Of a stretch of 34,377 nt of DNA, positions 25,390-32,945 are shown piece by piece. The stretch is from Cobetia crustatorum. Its GTDB lineage: Bacteria; Pseudomonadota; Gammaproteobacteria; Pseudomonadales; Halomonadaceae. The first letter of the stretch is position 1, and each line of letters starts with the position of its first letter. The translations under genes were made by a program, and so were the position numbers. The DNA lies in the NCBI RefSeq assembly GCF_000591415.1, contig NZ_JEMF01000001.1:1-34377 (forward strand). Reading direction: 5' to 3'. Under the pieces are notes generated by a model. It did no database searches. It saw only the letters and a program-made list of their open reading frames with translations, and had not been told where the DNA came from.

Positions 25390-25751
25390 GTCGAGTTCCC
25401 TTGATGATTGATTGGGCCTGAAGATCTTGTTATCTCCTCTCGTGATGCGGCCCTTGATGGCACGCTACCGTATCGAGGATACAAATCACGGTGATTCGTA
25501 TTTATCGTAAAAATCCCGTATTGGGCCTCGAACATCCCTCCAAGGCCCGGCCGTGTCTCAGTCCTTTAGCGGTCTCTTGAGCACTCTACCCGACATGTCC
25601 GCCTACCTACGCTACGCGCCTTGCCAATAACCACTGACAAGGCCAAACGCATGCAGGCGATGACTATCGGGCCACGTCCTTGTGTGGCCTTCTTGCCTTT
25701 TCCACTGCATCAGTGCGCCATCAAATGCCGCACGTTTCTGACTCGGCCGGT
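25390..25751. other. Gap between the YojI-like exporter gene and the receptor gene
   Basis: This 362-bp gap belongs to the receptor leader and promoter. It contains the 23-bp palindrome at 25479-25501. A weak dyad GGCCAC/GTGGCC lies near 25670-25690, perhaps an end of the exporter transcript. No small gene was seen. Confidence 0.4.
25479..25501. promoter_or_regulatory. Near-perfect 23-bp palindrome upstream of the siderophore receptor
   Basis: ATACAAATCAC (25479-25489), a central G, then GTGATTCGTAT (25491-25501): 11-bp arms with one mismatch. It lies about 90-110 bases before the receptor start. It does not fit the Fur pattern well and may bind another dimeric regulator; the factor is unknown. 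Confidence 0.55.
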
Positions 25752-27455
25752 TCACGCCTCGTCAAGACGCGCGACAGCGTCCTGACTGATACGCTCGCGT
25801 TGCGTGCCTGACAGCTCATGCAAGCGACCGGACCGCATTTCAAACAGGCGATCAGCCTGCTGGAAGTAATGATCATCATGGCTGATGGCGAATACCGTCT
25901 TGCCCATCTCGCGCAGGCGCGGCAACAGGTCACGATAGAAGATGCGTCGAAACTGTGGGTCCTGATCGGCAGCCCATTCGTCCAGCAGCAGAATGTCACG
26001 TGATTCAGCGACCGCCATCAGCAGCGCCAATCGCTTGCGCTGCCCTTGGGAAAGCGCCGGGTTAGCCACCCGGTCTCCCTCAAGTTCCAGTTTCTCGCGC
26101 ATATCGAGATAACCCAGCCACTGATCAATCAATGCCGAATCCGCTGAAATGCCATCTTGGCCAAGCAAGCGATCAAACTGGTGGAAATCGGTGAATACCG
26201 CCGAAAACTGCTGCCGCCAAGCCTCACGCTCATCCTCTTCCAGCGTACGTCCATCCAGTAGCAGCTCGCCTTCACTCGGGCGATAAAGACCCGTCAATAG
26301 CTTGGCCAATGTGGACTTTCCACTGCCATTACCGCCGATCAGAAATACCAGTTCGCCACGCGTTAGCGTCAGATCCAATGGTCCGACCGCAAAGGCAGAC
26401 TTGTCTGAGGTCTGTCCGGCATAGGTGAAGCTCACACCATGCAGGCTGAGCGTTTTCCACTGCTCAATTGGCGAATGCGATGGGGTCATGCTGGACTCGA
26501 AACCTTCTCTGGCTGGCGCCAGTGAGAGTTTGCGAAGCTTTTCAAACGCGACATCAGCCCCTAGCAAGGTAGGCAGTGCACCCACCGCCTGAATCAGCGG
26601 CGTGCGTAGAAACAATAGCGTCAACGAGTAGGTTGCCGCGACTTCGCTACTCGCCCAGCCAAGGCCATTGGCCAGATAGAAGACAATACCAATGGCACCC
26701 AGCATCATGATGTTGGAGAAGTTGATCGCACTCAGGTGGCAGGTATCGGCGCGTACGACATGATGCTGATACTGACGTGCATTGACGCTGTAATCGCTCT
26801 CGAAGTACTCACGCGCACGCTGCCGATTCAGCGCGAGTTCCTTGCGACCATGAATGACCGCTTCGAAGTTGGCGTAGAGGCGGCTTTCTGTTTCACGCAC
26901 TTCAGCCAGGTGTCGATATACTCGCGCGACCAACCAGCTCCCTCCCATGATGGTCAGCGTCACCCATGCCGCAGTGACCAGCATCATCGAGGGAGAGAGC
27001 CAGCCCAGATAAAGCACAGCGCCCAGCGTCAAGACGATCCCCTGCACTAGCTCCGGCAAGCGTACGAATGCCAGCGTGATGTTGCGAATATCACTGGAGA
27101 GACTGGCCAGTAAATCAGCACTGCCCAGCTGCTCAAGGCGCTCAATATCAGTATCCAGAATCTGCTTGACCAGTCGGCCGCGCAATCCATGCACAAAATG
27201 ATGGCCCAACAGGGTCAGCGCTAGCTGTGCACCAAGCGTCACAGCCAACAACAGCACAATGAGACCGAGGAATTCCGGTAGGACACCGGCGTAATCTGCC
27301 AGCTGATCGCCAGAGCGTGCGATCAATCGCTGATTGATATAGGCGATGGCCCCAATACCCAGCCCAGCACTGGCCAAGCTCAAGATCATGACGCCAATGA
27401 AAGGCCAGCGATAATAGGCAAATACCACGCGCAATAACGTCAAGTCTGCCCCCAT
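25752..27455 (-). CDS. Peptide/siderophore export ABC transporter, YojI/PvdE/SyrD family
   Basis: A 567-residue half-transporter with fused membrane and ATPase domains. About six membrane segments fill residues 15-300. The nucleotide-binding domain has Walker [10 protein letters not shown] (374-382), signature LSQGQRKR (468-475), Walker B DILLLDEW followed by AADQDP (487-500) and H-loop AISHDD (His526). DEWAADQDP is characteristic of the cyclic-peptide exporter group that includes YojI (microcin J25 efflux in E. coli) and PvdE/SyrD-like exporters of siderophores and lipopeptides. The start ATG has a poor ribosome site. A Fur-box match lies about 100 bases upstream and a siderophore receptor follows downstream, so iron-linked export is likely. 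No peptide-synthesis gene is in the window. Confidence 0.88.
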   Translation of the reverse strand: MGADLTLLRVVFAYYRWPFIGVMILSLASAGLGIGAIAYINQRLIARSGDQLADYAGVLPEFLGLIVLLLAVTLGAQLALTLLGHHFVHGLRGRLVKQILDTDIERLEQLGSADLLASLSSDIRNITLAFVRLPELVQGIVLTLGAVLYLGWLSPSMMLVTAAWVTLTIMGGSWLVARVYRHLAEVRETESRLYANFEAVIHGRKELALNRQRAREYFESDYSVNARQYQHHVVRADTCHLSAINFSNIMMLGAIGIVFYLANGLGWASSEVAATYSLTLLFLRTPLIQAVGALPTLLGADVAFEKLRKLSLAPAREGFESSMTPSHSPIEQWKTLSLHGVSFTYAGQTSDKSAFAVGPLDLTLTRGELVFLIGGNGSGKSTLAKLLTGLYRPSEGELLLDGRTLEEDEREAWRQQFSAVFTDFHQFDRLLGQDGISADSALIDQWLGYLDMREKLELEGDRVANPALSQGQRKRLALLMAVAESRDILLLDEWAADQDPQFRRIFYRDLLPRLREMGKTVFAISHDDHYFQQADRLFEMRSGRLHELSGTQRERISQDAVARLDEA

Positions 27456-27546
27456 TCACAAGATTCGAGAAGTGTGGCCATCCAAAGCGATGACTCCACA
27501 CCAAGAGGGGCAATCTTACGAGCACAGCCTATCAATGCAAGCAATA

Positions 27547-27565
27547 TTGATAAGTATTACCATTA
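27547..27565 (-). promoter_or_regulatory. Fur-box candidate upstream of the exporter gene
   Basis: Read on the minus strand, AATGGTAATACTTATCA (27564-27548) matches the classical core AATGATAATCATTATCA at 14 of 17 positions. It overlaps a possible promoter, TTGCTA (27569-27564) with TATTGC 17 bases further. It lies about 93 bases before the exporter ATG. Confidence 0.7.
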
Positions 27566-27573
27566 GCAAGAAT

Positions 27574-27599
27574 GGAGGTGCCTCAGGTGAAGCACCTCC
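27574..27599 (-). terminator. Hairpin at the end of polB
   Basis: GGAGGTGC (27574-27581) and GCACCTCC (27592-27599), a perfect 8-bp stem with a ten-base loop, begins 26 bases past the polB stop. On the minus strand it is followed by ATTCTTGC, a weak T tract, and then by the Fur box of the next gene. Confidence 0.55.
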
Positions 27600-27625
27600 T
27601 GCCATGACGCCCATGTCATCGCCAA

Positions 27626-30031
27626 TCACCATAAGGTCATCTGACGGTCCAGTAGACGATCAAAGTCGTCGTTCACAAACGGCAGAATGCCATCCGCCAC
27701 TGGCTTGAGCTGACGACTGAGATAATGCTCTGCATCAATGGCCGAACGGTGATATTCGATCGGCTCCGGCCCCGCAGTGGTCATCACATAGCGAATCCAG
27801 CCGCCCTTCTGATAACGCAACGGCAACCCTCGACGCTGATTCTCTTCATCAGCCAACCGTGCGGCACGCACATGCGGTGGAACATTACGCTGATAGTCGT
27901 CCAGCCGACGCCGCAGCCGCTTGCGATAGATCAAGGCCTCCACATCAAAGCTTTCTGAAGCGTTCGGCTCCTGAACACTGCTCGCGACAGGAAGATAGGC
28001 GCTGACATACGCCAGCAGGTAGTCCTGATAAGGCTGACCTTCGAAAATCCGGCGATAAAGCTGCTGCTGAAATTGCTTGGCCAATGGCGTCCAGTCGGAA
28101 CGCACCGCTTCCAATCCCTTGAACACCAGCTCAGTACCAGTATCACTGGTCTGCCTGAGCCCGGCGTAGCGCTTCTTGCTGCCCTCTTCGGCACCGCGAA
28201 TGGTCGGCATCAGGAAACGCTGATAATGCGTCTCGAACTGCAGTTCCAATGCACTGTCGAGATTCAGTGTCTCTGCCAGATGCTCACGCCACCAGGCAGT
28301 GACATGGCTCGCCAGTGCCTCACCGATTGCAGTGGCCGTCGCCTCGTCATGCGCTTGCCCCAGCCATACAAAAGTGGAATCGGTATCGCCATAGATGACG
28401 GTATAGCCACGCGCCTCGATCAGCGCCACCGTCTGCCGAATGATCTGATGCCCACGTCGGGTAATCGACGAGGCCAACCGTGGGTCAAAGAAGCGACAGC
28501 CACGTGATCCCAACACACCATAAAAGGCGTTCATGATGATCTTGAGTGCCTGGGTGAGTGGCGCATCTCCTGCCGTACGCGCGATATCACGTGCTCTCCA
28601 GACCTCCGAGACAATTGCTGGCAAACAGTGCTTGTCGCGAGAAAATCGACCCTCGAGAAAGCCCGGCACCGCGTCATCAGGTGCGCGCAGTCCTTCAATC
28701 AACCCGAGGGGGTCAATCAGAAAGGTGCGGATGATGGAGGGATATAGACTCTTGAAGTCGAGCACCAATACCGAGTCATAAAGGCCAGGCCGTGAGTCCA
28801 TCACGAACCCGCCGGGGCTGTCCTCTCCGACGATATCGCCAAGGTTGGGGGCTACCTTGCCCTGTCGATGCAAGCGAGGGAGGTAGAGGTGGGTGAAAGC
28901 CGCAACCGAGCCACCACTGCGATCGGCAGGCAAGCCGGTAACGCGGGCGCGGGCGAGCAGAAACTCCATCAGCCCGGCCTGTTTGAAAATACGCGTTACC
29001 AACTCACAATCCTTGAGGTTGTAACGCGCCAGTGATGTCTTGTCCTCGGCGAACATGCGCAGAATTTCATCAAGCCGGCTGTAGGGATCATCAATCGCCT
29101 TGCCTTCCCCGAGCAGTTCACGCGAGACATTTTCAAGACTGAAGGATGCAAAGTGCCAGGTGGCAGACTTGAGCGCTTCGATGCCATCCACCACCCAACG
29201 GCCGGCGATCTCGGCAAAATGATGGTCTGGCTGCTGTGAATGGGCACGCCACTGCATCACACTGCCGTCACGCCCCAGTGTCAGCGGCAAGTGCTCCTGC
29301 TGGGAGAGTCGCACCAGCATGCGTAGGTCGAACTGGATCAGATTCCAGCCGATGATGACATCGGGATCATGCTGTGCGATCCAGCGGTTCAAGCACTCCA
29401 GCAGCTCGCGGCGTGTTGCAAGGTACTCGAGAGAAAAATCGATATCGTCTGCGGGCTCACCAGTATCGGGGCCCAGCATATAAACCTGGCGCTGTCCGCA
29501 GCCCTCCAGAGCGATGGAATAGAGGTTGCCATGGGCGTCAGTCTCGATATCCAGTGACGCCCAGCGTAACGGCGGCCGGAAATCGTTCAAGGGTTTGAGT
29601 CGAGCACCGAGGATGACACCCTTGTCGAGATGGCTCCCCTGCACACTCACGCCAGCCGTGATGAAGCGCTCCATCAGAAAGCGATCCGGGGGACGAACGT
29701 CGGCTTCGTAGACATCGACACCCCGGGCTTTCAGCTGACGTACCAGTTTTCCCAGTACGCGATACTGCCGGCAATAGAGCCCGACAACGGGACGATGCTG
29801 AAAATCTTCCAGTGTCAGTGAGCGTAGCGCCACCTCCCGCTCCGTCAGCGATGCCTCAACGATGACACCGCGCGCCTTTTGCTCCTGTGCTGCCGGGAGA
29901 AAGGCCACCACCTCTTGAGGGTCACACTGCACATGAATCGCCGCCTCGTGAGTGCGTATCCAGAAGCTGACCACCACTCCGCTAGTGGTATCCTGCCAAT
30001 GGCGCGTCAGCAGGAAGCCATGATGCGTCAT
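27626..30031 (-). CDS. polB: DNA polymerase II
   Basis: An 801-residue family B polymerase, close to the 783 residues of E. coli Pol II, used in translesion synthesis and replication restart. The 3'-5' exonuclease has DIETD, GWNLIQFDLRML and YNLKDCELV. Polymerase motif A is DFKSLYPSIIRTF, motif B is ALKIIMNAFYGVLGSRG and motif C is YGDTDSTFVW with both catalytic aspartates; KKRYAGL follows. The end (KPVADGILPFVNDDFDRLL) is like Pol II. A longer frame exists, but ATG 30031 gives MTHHGFLLTRHW, which aligns with the E. coli N-terminus. An insert around ASSVQEPNASESFDVEAL makes it slightly longer. No LexA box (CTG-N10-CAG) was seen upstream, unlike E. coli. Confidence 0.95.
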   Translation of the reverse strand: MTHHGFLLTRHWQDTTSGVVVSFWIRTHEAAIHVQCDPQEVVAFLPAAQEQKARGVIVEASLTEREVALRSLTLEDFQHRPVVGLYCRQYRVLGKLVRQLKARGVDVYEADVRPPDRFLMERFITAGVSVQGSHLDKGVILGARLKPLNDFRPPLRWASLDIETDAHGNLYSIALEGCGQRQVYMLGPDTGEPADDIDFSLEYLATRRELLECLNRWIAQHDPDVIIGWNLIQFDLRMLVRLSQQEHLPLTLGRDGSVMQWRAHSQQPDHHFAEIAGRWVVDGIEALKSATWHFASFSLENVSRELLGEGKAIDDPYSRLDEILRMFAEDKTSLARYNLKDCELVTRIFKQAGLMEFLLARARVTGLPADRSGGSVAAFTHLYLPRLHRQGKVAPNLGDIVGEDSPGGFVMDSRPGLYDSVLVLDFKSLYPSIIRTFLIDPLGLIEGLRAPDDAVPGFLEGRFSRDKHCLPAIVSEVWRARDIARTAGDAPLTQALKIIMNAFYGVLGSRGCRFFDPRLASSITRRGHQIIRQTVALIEARGYTVIYGDTDSTFVWLGQAHDEATATAIGEALASHVTAWWREHLAETLNLDSALELQFETHYQRFLMPTIRGAEEGSKKRYAGLRQTSDTGTELVFKGLEAVRSDWTPLAKQFQQQLYRRIFEGQPYQDYLLAYVSAYLPVASSVQEPNASESFDVEALIYRKRLRRRLDDYQRNVPPHVRAARLADEENQRRGLPLRYQKGGWIRYVMTTAGPEPIEYHRSAIDAEHYLSRQLKPVADGILPFVNDDFDRLLDRQMTLW

Positions 30032-30273
30032 TGGCCTCACATCACAAGGCGTGGCATCACGGCTTGGCGGAGCAATCTCGCTACCCGTCTTGCAGACGTC
30101 AGGCACAGTGACACCTCGATAATTCGTTGAATAGGCGTACGCTGAAGGACGTAGTTACCAACACTTGTCTCAATCCCATACGATAATATGAAGCGCGAGG
30201 GGCAGGACTTCTCCCTCTTGGCACATGGGAAGTGATGATAAACGCCATATGGCATGACACAAGGAGTGACACC

Positions 30274-31185
30274 ATGCCCAGCTTTGACATGATACAGAAA
30301 CTGCTGGGCCAGATGCTGGGCCAGATCGACAACATCATTCTGATGGCTGATGCGCAGCGCAATATCACCTACATGAATGCCAGCGCAGAGGATGCCTTTG
30401 GCTATTCCCTGGAAGAGGTCATCGGGCAGCCCACCCAACGCCTCTACCTGAATGCTGATGAATTCAAGCGCCAGGGTTCGCTTCGCTTCAATGAAAAGGG
30501 GGCACTGAATAGCGAAGGCACGGTGATTCGTTATCTGTGCAAGAACGGTGCGAGCTTTTATGGTGAGACCGTTGGCGGCCCCATCAAGGACCCCGACAGT
30601 GACAGCGTATTCATGTTCGGGCTCATTCGTGATGTTTCTCGGCGCGTCACTACAGAGCAGACACTTCACAGCCTGCATGCCATCACATCCTCTCGAGATC
30701 TGGATTTTGATGACCGTATCGATGCGCTGTTGCATCTGGGATGTGCGCACTTCGGATTGCCGATCGGCATTTTCAGCCGAATTGATGGGGACCAATATGT
30801 TGTTCAACGCGCCTGCCATCCCGAAGGATTGTTGACACCCGGCTTGAGCTTTTCGCTCAGTGAGACCTATTGTGATCACGTCTACAAGGCTGACAACGTT
30901 CAAGCGTTCCACAACGTGGGCAAGAGCGAAATCCGCCATCACCCCTGCTATGCCAGTTTCAACCTCGAGGCCTATATCGGAGCCCCGGTCATCGTCGATG
31001 GTGAGCGCTATGGCACCTTCAACTTCTCAAGTGCCGATACCGTGGCGCCATTCACGCAGCAGGATGTCGAATTGGTGCGGTTGATCGCCCTGTGGGCAGG
31101 TCATGAAGTGGCGAGATTCAATGACATAAAGGCGTTGGAAGAGGCACACAAGGCACTCGAGAAGGTCGCGATCACCGACCTCTGA
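30274..31185 (+). CDS. PAS-GAF sensory fragment of the split cyclase
   Basis: A 303-residue product as the sequence stands. It keeps the complete PAS and GAF sensory domains and a short helical linker (DIKALEEAHKALEKVAITDL) but no catalytic domain. The GAF part has a Cys/His-containing segment (CHPEGLLTPGLSFSLSETYC ... RHHPCYASFNLEAYIGAP) typical of GAF domains fused to GGDEF. No membrane segments, so cytoplasmic. Confidence 0.65.
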   Translation: MPSFDMIQKLLGQMLGQIDNIILMADAQRNITYMNASAEDAFGYSLEEVIGQPTQRLYLNADEFKRQGSLRFNEKGALNSEGTVIRYLCKNGASFYGETVGGPIKDPDSDSVFMFGLIRDVSRRVTTEQTLHSLHAITSSRDLDFDDRIDALLHLGCAHFGLPIGIFSRIDGDQYVVQRACHPEGLLTPGLSFSLSETYCDHVYKADNVQAFHNVGKSEIRHHPCYASFNLEAYIGAPVIVDGERYGTFNFSSADTVAPFTQQDVELVRLIALWAGHEVARFNDIKALEEAHKALEKVAITDL

Positions 31186-31217
31186 CGGGACTCGCCAACC
31201 GGCGTCATGCTCAGAAA

Positions 31218-31658
31218 GTGCTGGATGAATGTCTGGCCACTCTCGCTCAGAGCACAGGAACCGTCTGTGTGGCATTGCTGGATTTTGATCACTTCAAACA
31301 GATCAATGACCAACATGGCCACGATGCAGGTGATCTGGCTCTCCAGCATCTGGCAACCTTGAGTCACGACTTCCTGTTGCCTACTGACACCTTGGCCCGC
31401 TGGGGCGGCGAGGAATTCCTGGCCATCCTGCCTGACGCTCTGACAAGTGATGCCGCGACCCGCATCAATCTATTGCGCCAAGCCGTGAAAGACAGTCAGA
31501 TCGAACACAACGGCCGCATACTCCCCATCTCGCTGAGCATCGGCCTGACGATGGCAACTCCAGAAGATGTATCGTCGCGTGATGAATTGATTGCCCGATC
31601 AGACGAAGCCATGTATGCCGCCAAGGAAGCTGGCCGCAACTGCCTCAAGATGCTGTGA
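31218..31658 (+). CDS. GGDEF-domain fragment of the split cyclase
   Basis: A 146-residue frame from the first ATG after the break. It has DFDHFKQINDQHGHDAGDLAL with the metal-binding Asp and RWGGEEFLAILPDA. Starting here it lacks the first strand and the TDxLTGLxNRR segment, so it would probably be an inactive or unstable cyclase unless translated from upstream. Confidence 0.6.
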   Translation: MLDECLATLAQSTGTVCVALLDFDHFKQINDQHGHDAGDLALQHLATLSHDFLLPTDTLARWGGEEFLAILPDALTSDAATRINLLRQAVKDSQIEHNGRILPISLSIGLTMATPEDVSSRDELIARSDEAMYAAKEAGRNCLKML

Positions 31659-31765
31659 CAGAACGCGAGATGCGCCACACCGGTCCACTGCGACACCCTC
31701 CTCGCACTCAGGTGATGAAAAGGCTAAGGTCAGCGCTACCCTTACCCATTTGTCACCTGAACGTC

Positions 31766-32776
31766 ATGCCCTCACACGACTCACTCGACCACAATTCCCT
31801 CACTAACCCGCCTTCCAATACTGTCCAGCATCTGGGTATTTTATTGCTGCCTGGCTTTGCCATGGTTGCACTCTTCTCGATGATTGAACCGCTACGTATT
31901 GCTAACCGCCTGCGTGGGTCTCGCCTGTACCAGTGGACACTTTCCAGCCAGGACGGCACTCCCGTTACGGCTTCCAATGGCATGGCACTTCCCGTAGATA
32001 CGGCGCGAGATGAGCTGCCTGACGTACATAGCCTGATTGTCTGTACAAGCTTCGCCCCAGAGGCTCAGCTTGAAGATGCAACGCTTAGTTGGCTTCAACA
32101 GCTATCACATACCGAGTGCCAGATAGGAGGTATTGATACCGGCTGCTTTGTATTGGCGCGCGCAGGACTCCTGACCGAAAAGACCGTCACCTTGCATTGG
32201 GAGAGCCTGCCGGAATTTTCGCAGCGCTTTGACGATGTGGACGCAGTGGAATCTCTCTACGAGATCAGCGAGGACGGCTTCTATTGTGCCGGCGGCAGCG
32301 CGGCCATCGATATGAGTCTTGAGTTGATTCGGCGTAAACATGGCCATGCCTTGTATCGCGCAGTGCGCGAACAGCTGATTCATGACCAGGGGCGATTGCC
32401 TGCCAGCCGACAGCGGGGGTTCAGTCAGCAGTCTGAAGACTTGGCAGACCCACTTCTGAGGCGCGCCATCATGAGGATGGAAAGTGAGCTTGAAGCCCCT
32501 CTGAGCATTCAGGCACTGGCCCAAGAACTGGGCCTTTCCTGGCGTCAGCTGGAACGTCGTTTTCACCATGGGGTGGGATGTACGCCTCAAGCCTTTCAAG
32601 CCGAGCGGCGGTTGGTCCATGCGCGCAGCCTGCTGCACGATACCCGCCATAGCATCACTGATATTGCACTAGCGTGCGGCTTTACCTCTCACCCGAGTTT
32701 TTCGCGTGCCTTCCGACGTCGATTTGGCATCACTCCATCACAGGCGCGCCGCCAGTCCCCGCGTGTACACCCCTGA
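31766..32776 (+). CDS. GlxA/GbdR-type AraC-family transcriptional regulator
   Basis: A 336-residue regulator with an N-terminal DJ-1/PfpI-like domain (GILLLPGFAMVALFSMIEPLRIAN, LIVCTSFAP) and a C-terminal AraC DNA-binding domain with two helix-turn-helix units (LSIQALAQELGLSWRQLERRF and ITDIALACGFTSHPSFSRAFRRRFG). The segment GGIDTGCFVLARAGLL with TLHWESL is the version found in the GbdR/CdhR group, which senses glycine betaine, carnitine and related compounds. The start is uncertain: the open frame reaches back to GTG 31655, overlapping the cyclase stop, but ATG 31766 gives family length. It lies directly upstream of a gamma-butyrobetaine hydroxylase gene, its likely target. Confidence 0.87.
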   Translation: MPSHDSLDHNSLTNPPSNTVQHLGILLLPGFAMVALFSMIEPLRIANRLRGSRLYQWTLSSQDGTPVTASNGMALPVDTARDELPDVHSLIVCTSFAPEAQLEDATLSWLQQLSHTECQIGGIDTGCFVLARAGLLTEKTVTLHWESLPEFSQRFDDVDAVESLYEISEDGFYCAGGSAAIDMSLELIRRKHGHALYRAVREQLIHDQGRLPASRQRGFSQQSEDLADPLLRRAIMRMESELEAPLSIQALAQELGLSWRQLERRFHHGVGCTPQAFQAERRLVHARSLLHDTRHSITDIALACGFTSHPSFSRAFRRRFGITPSQARRQSPRVHP

Positions 32777-32799
32777 GCCATTGAGTGCTGAGCCATTGA
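32774..32799. repeat. Short direct repeat at the regulator stop codon
   Basis: TGAGCCATTGA occurs twice (32774-32784 and 32789-32799), 15 bases apart. The first copy begins with the regulator's stop codon. Meaning unknown; replication slippage would be enough to make it. Confidence 0.4.
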
Positions 32800-32843
32800 A
32801 TTCCTTGGGAGCGCAAGTCGCCAAGACAAGAAGTGGCTCATAT

Positions 32844-32879
32844 GTCGAATTGAGCACAGTCATGGTCGAATTGGGCACA
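32844..32879 (+). promoter_or_regulatory. Tandem operator half-sites, probably for the GbdR-type regulator
   Basis: GTCGAATTGAGCACA (32844-32858) and GTCGAATTGGGCACA (32865-32879) differ at one base and are spaced exactly 21 bases, two helical turns. AraC-family activators bind such tandem direct repeats on one face of the DNA. The second copy runs into an AATAAAG element that could be a -10 region; there is no good -35, which suits an activator-dependent promoter. Confidence 0.7.
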
Positions 32880-32906
32880 ATAAAGGCTGATCAGAGCTGC
32901 CACCAT

Positions 32907-32927
32907 GTGTAGGGAATTTACCTACAC
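32907..32927 (+). repeat. Inverted repeat in the hydroxylase leader
   Basis: GTGTAGG (32907-32913) and CCTACAC (32921-32927) are perfect complements around GAATTTA, ending five bases before the Shine-Dalgarno AAAGGAG (32933-32939). A hairpin here could affect ribosome access, or the dyad could be a repressor site. Confidence 0.5.
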
Positions 32928-32945
32928 GACAGAAAGGAGCTCAGC

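Larger units (their letters stand above)
30274..31658 (+). pseudogene. PAS-GAF-GGDEF diguanylate cyclase gene interrupted by a frameshift
   Basis: The intact form would be about 461 residues: an N-terminal PAS domain (ILMADAQRNITYMNASAEDAFG), a GAF domain (about 140-290) and a C-terminal GGDEF domain that makes cyclic di-GMP. The first frame ends with ...EKVAITDL and TGA at 31183-31185. The -1 frame continues LTGLANRRHAQKVLDE, completing the conserved TDxLTGLxNRR start of the GGDEF domain. So one base appears to be missing near 31180-31182 (GACCTCTGACGG). The active-site loop RWGGEEF is intact, but the inhibitory-site arginine is not: the RxxD position reads LPTD. The start ATG 30274 has AAGGAG at seven bases. 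Divergent from polB; the next gene follows closely. Confidence 0.8.

Noticed and set aside
30032-30273. A LexA site for polB
   Set aside because: The only CTG in the gap is not followed by CAG at the right distance.
30037-30942. A 301-codon minus-strand frame antisense to the PAS-GAF region
   Set aside because: The opposite strand encodes recognisable PAS and GAF domains with a good ribosome site; this is a shadow frame.
31177-31187. A prfB-like programmed frameshift (CTC TGA C) in the cyclase gene
   Set aside because: The prfB signal gives a +1 shift, but this gene needs a -1 shift (or one added base) to reach the GGDEF frame, and no internal Shine-Dalgarno stimulator at the prfB distance is present.
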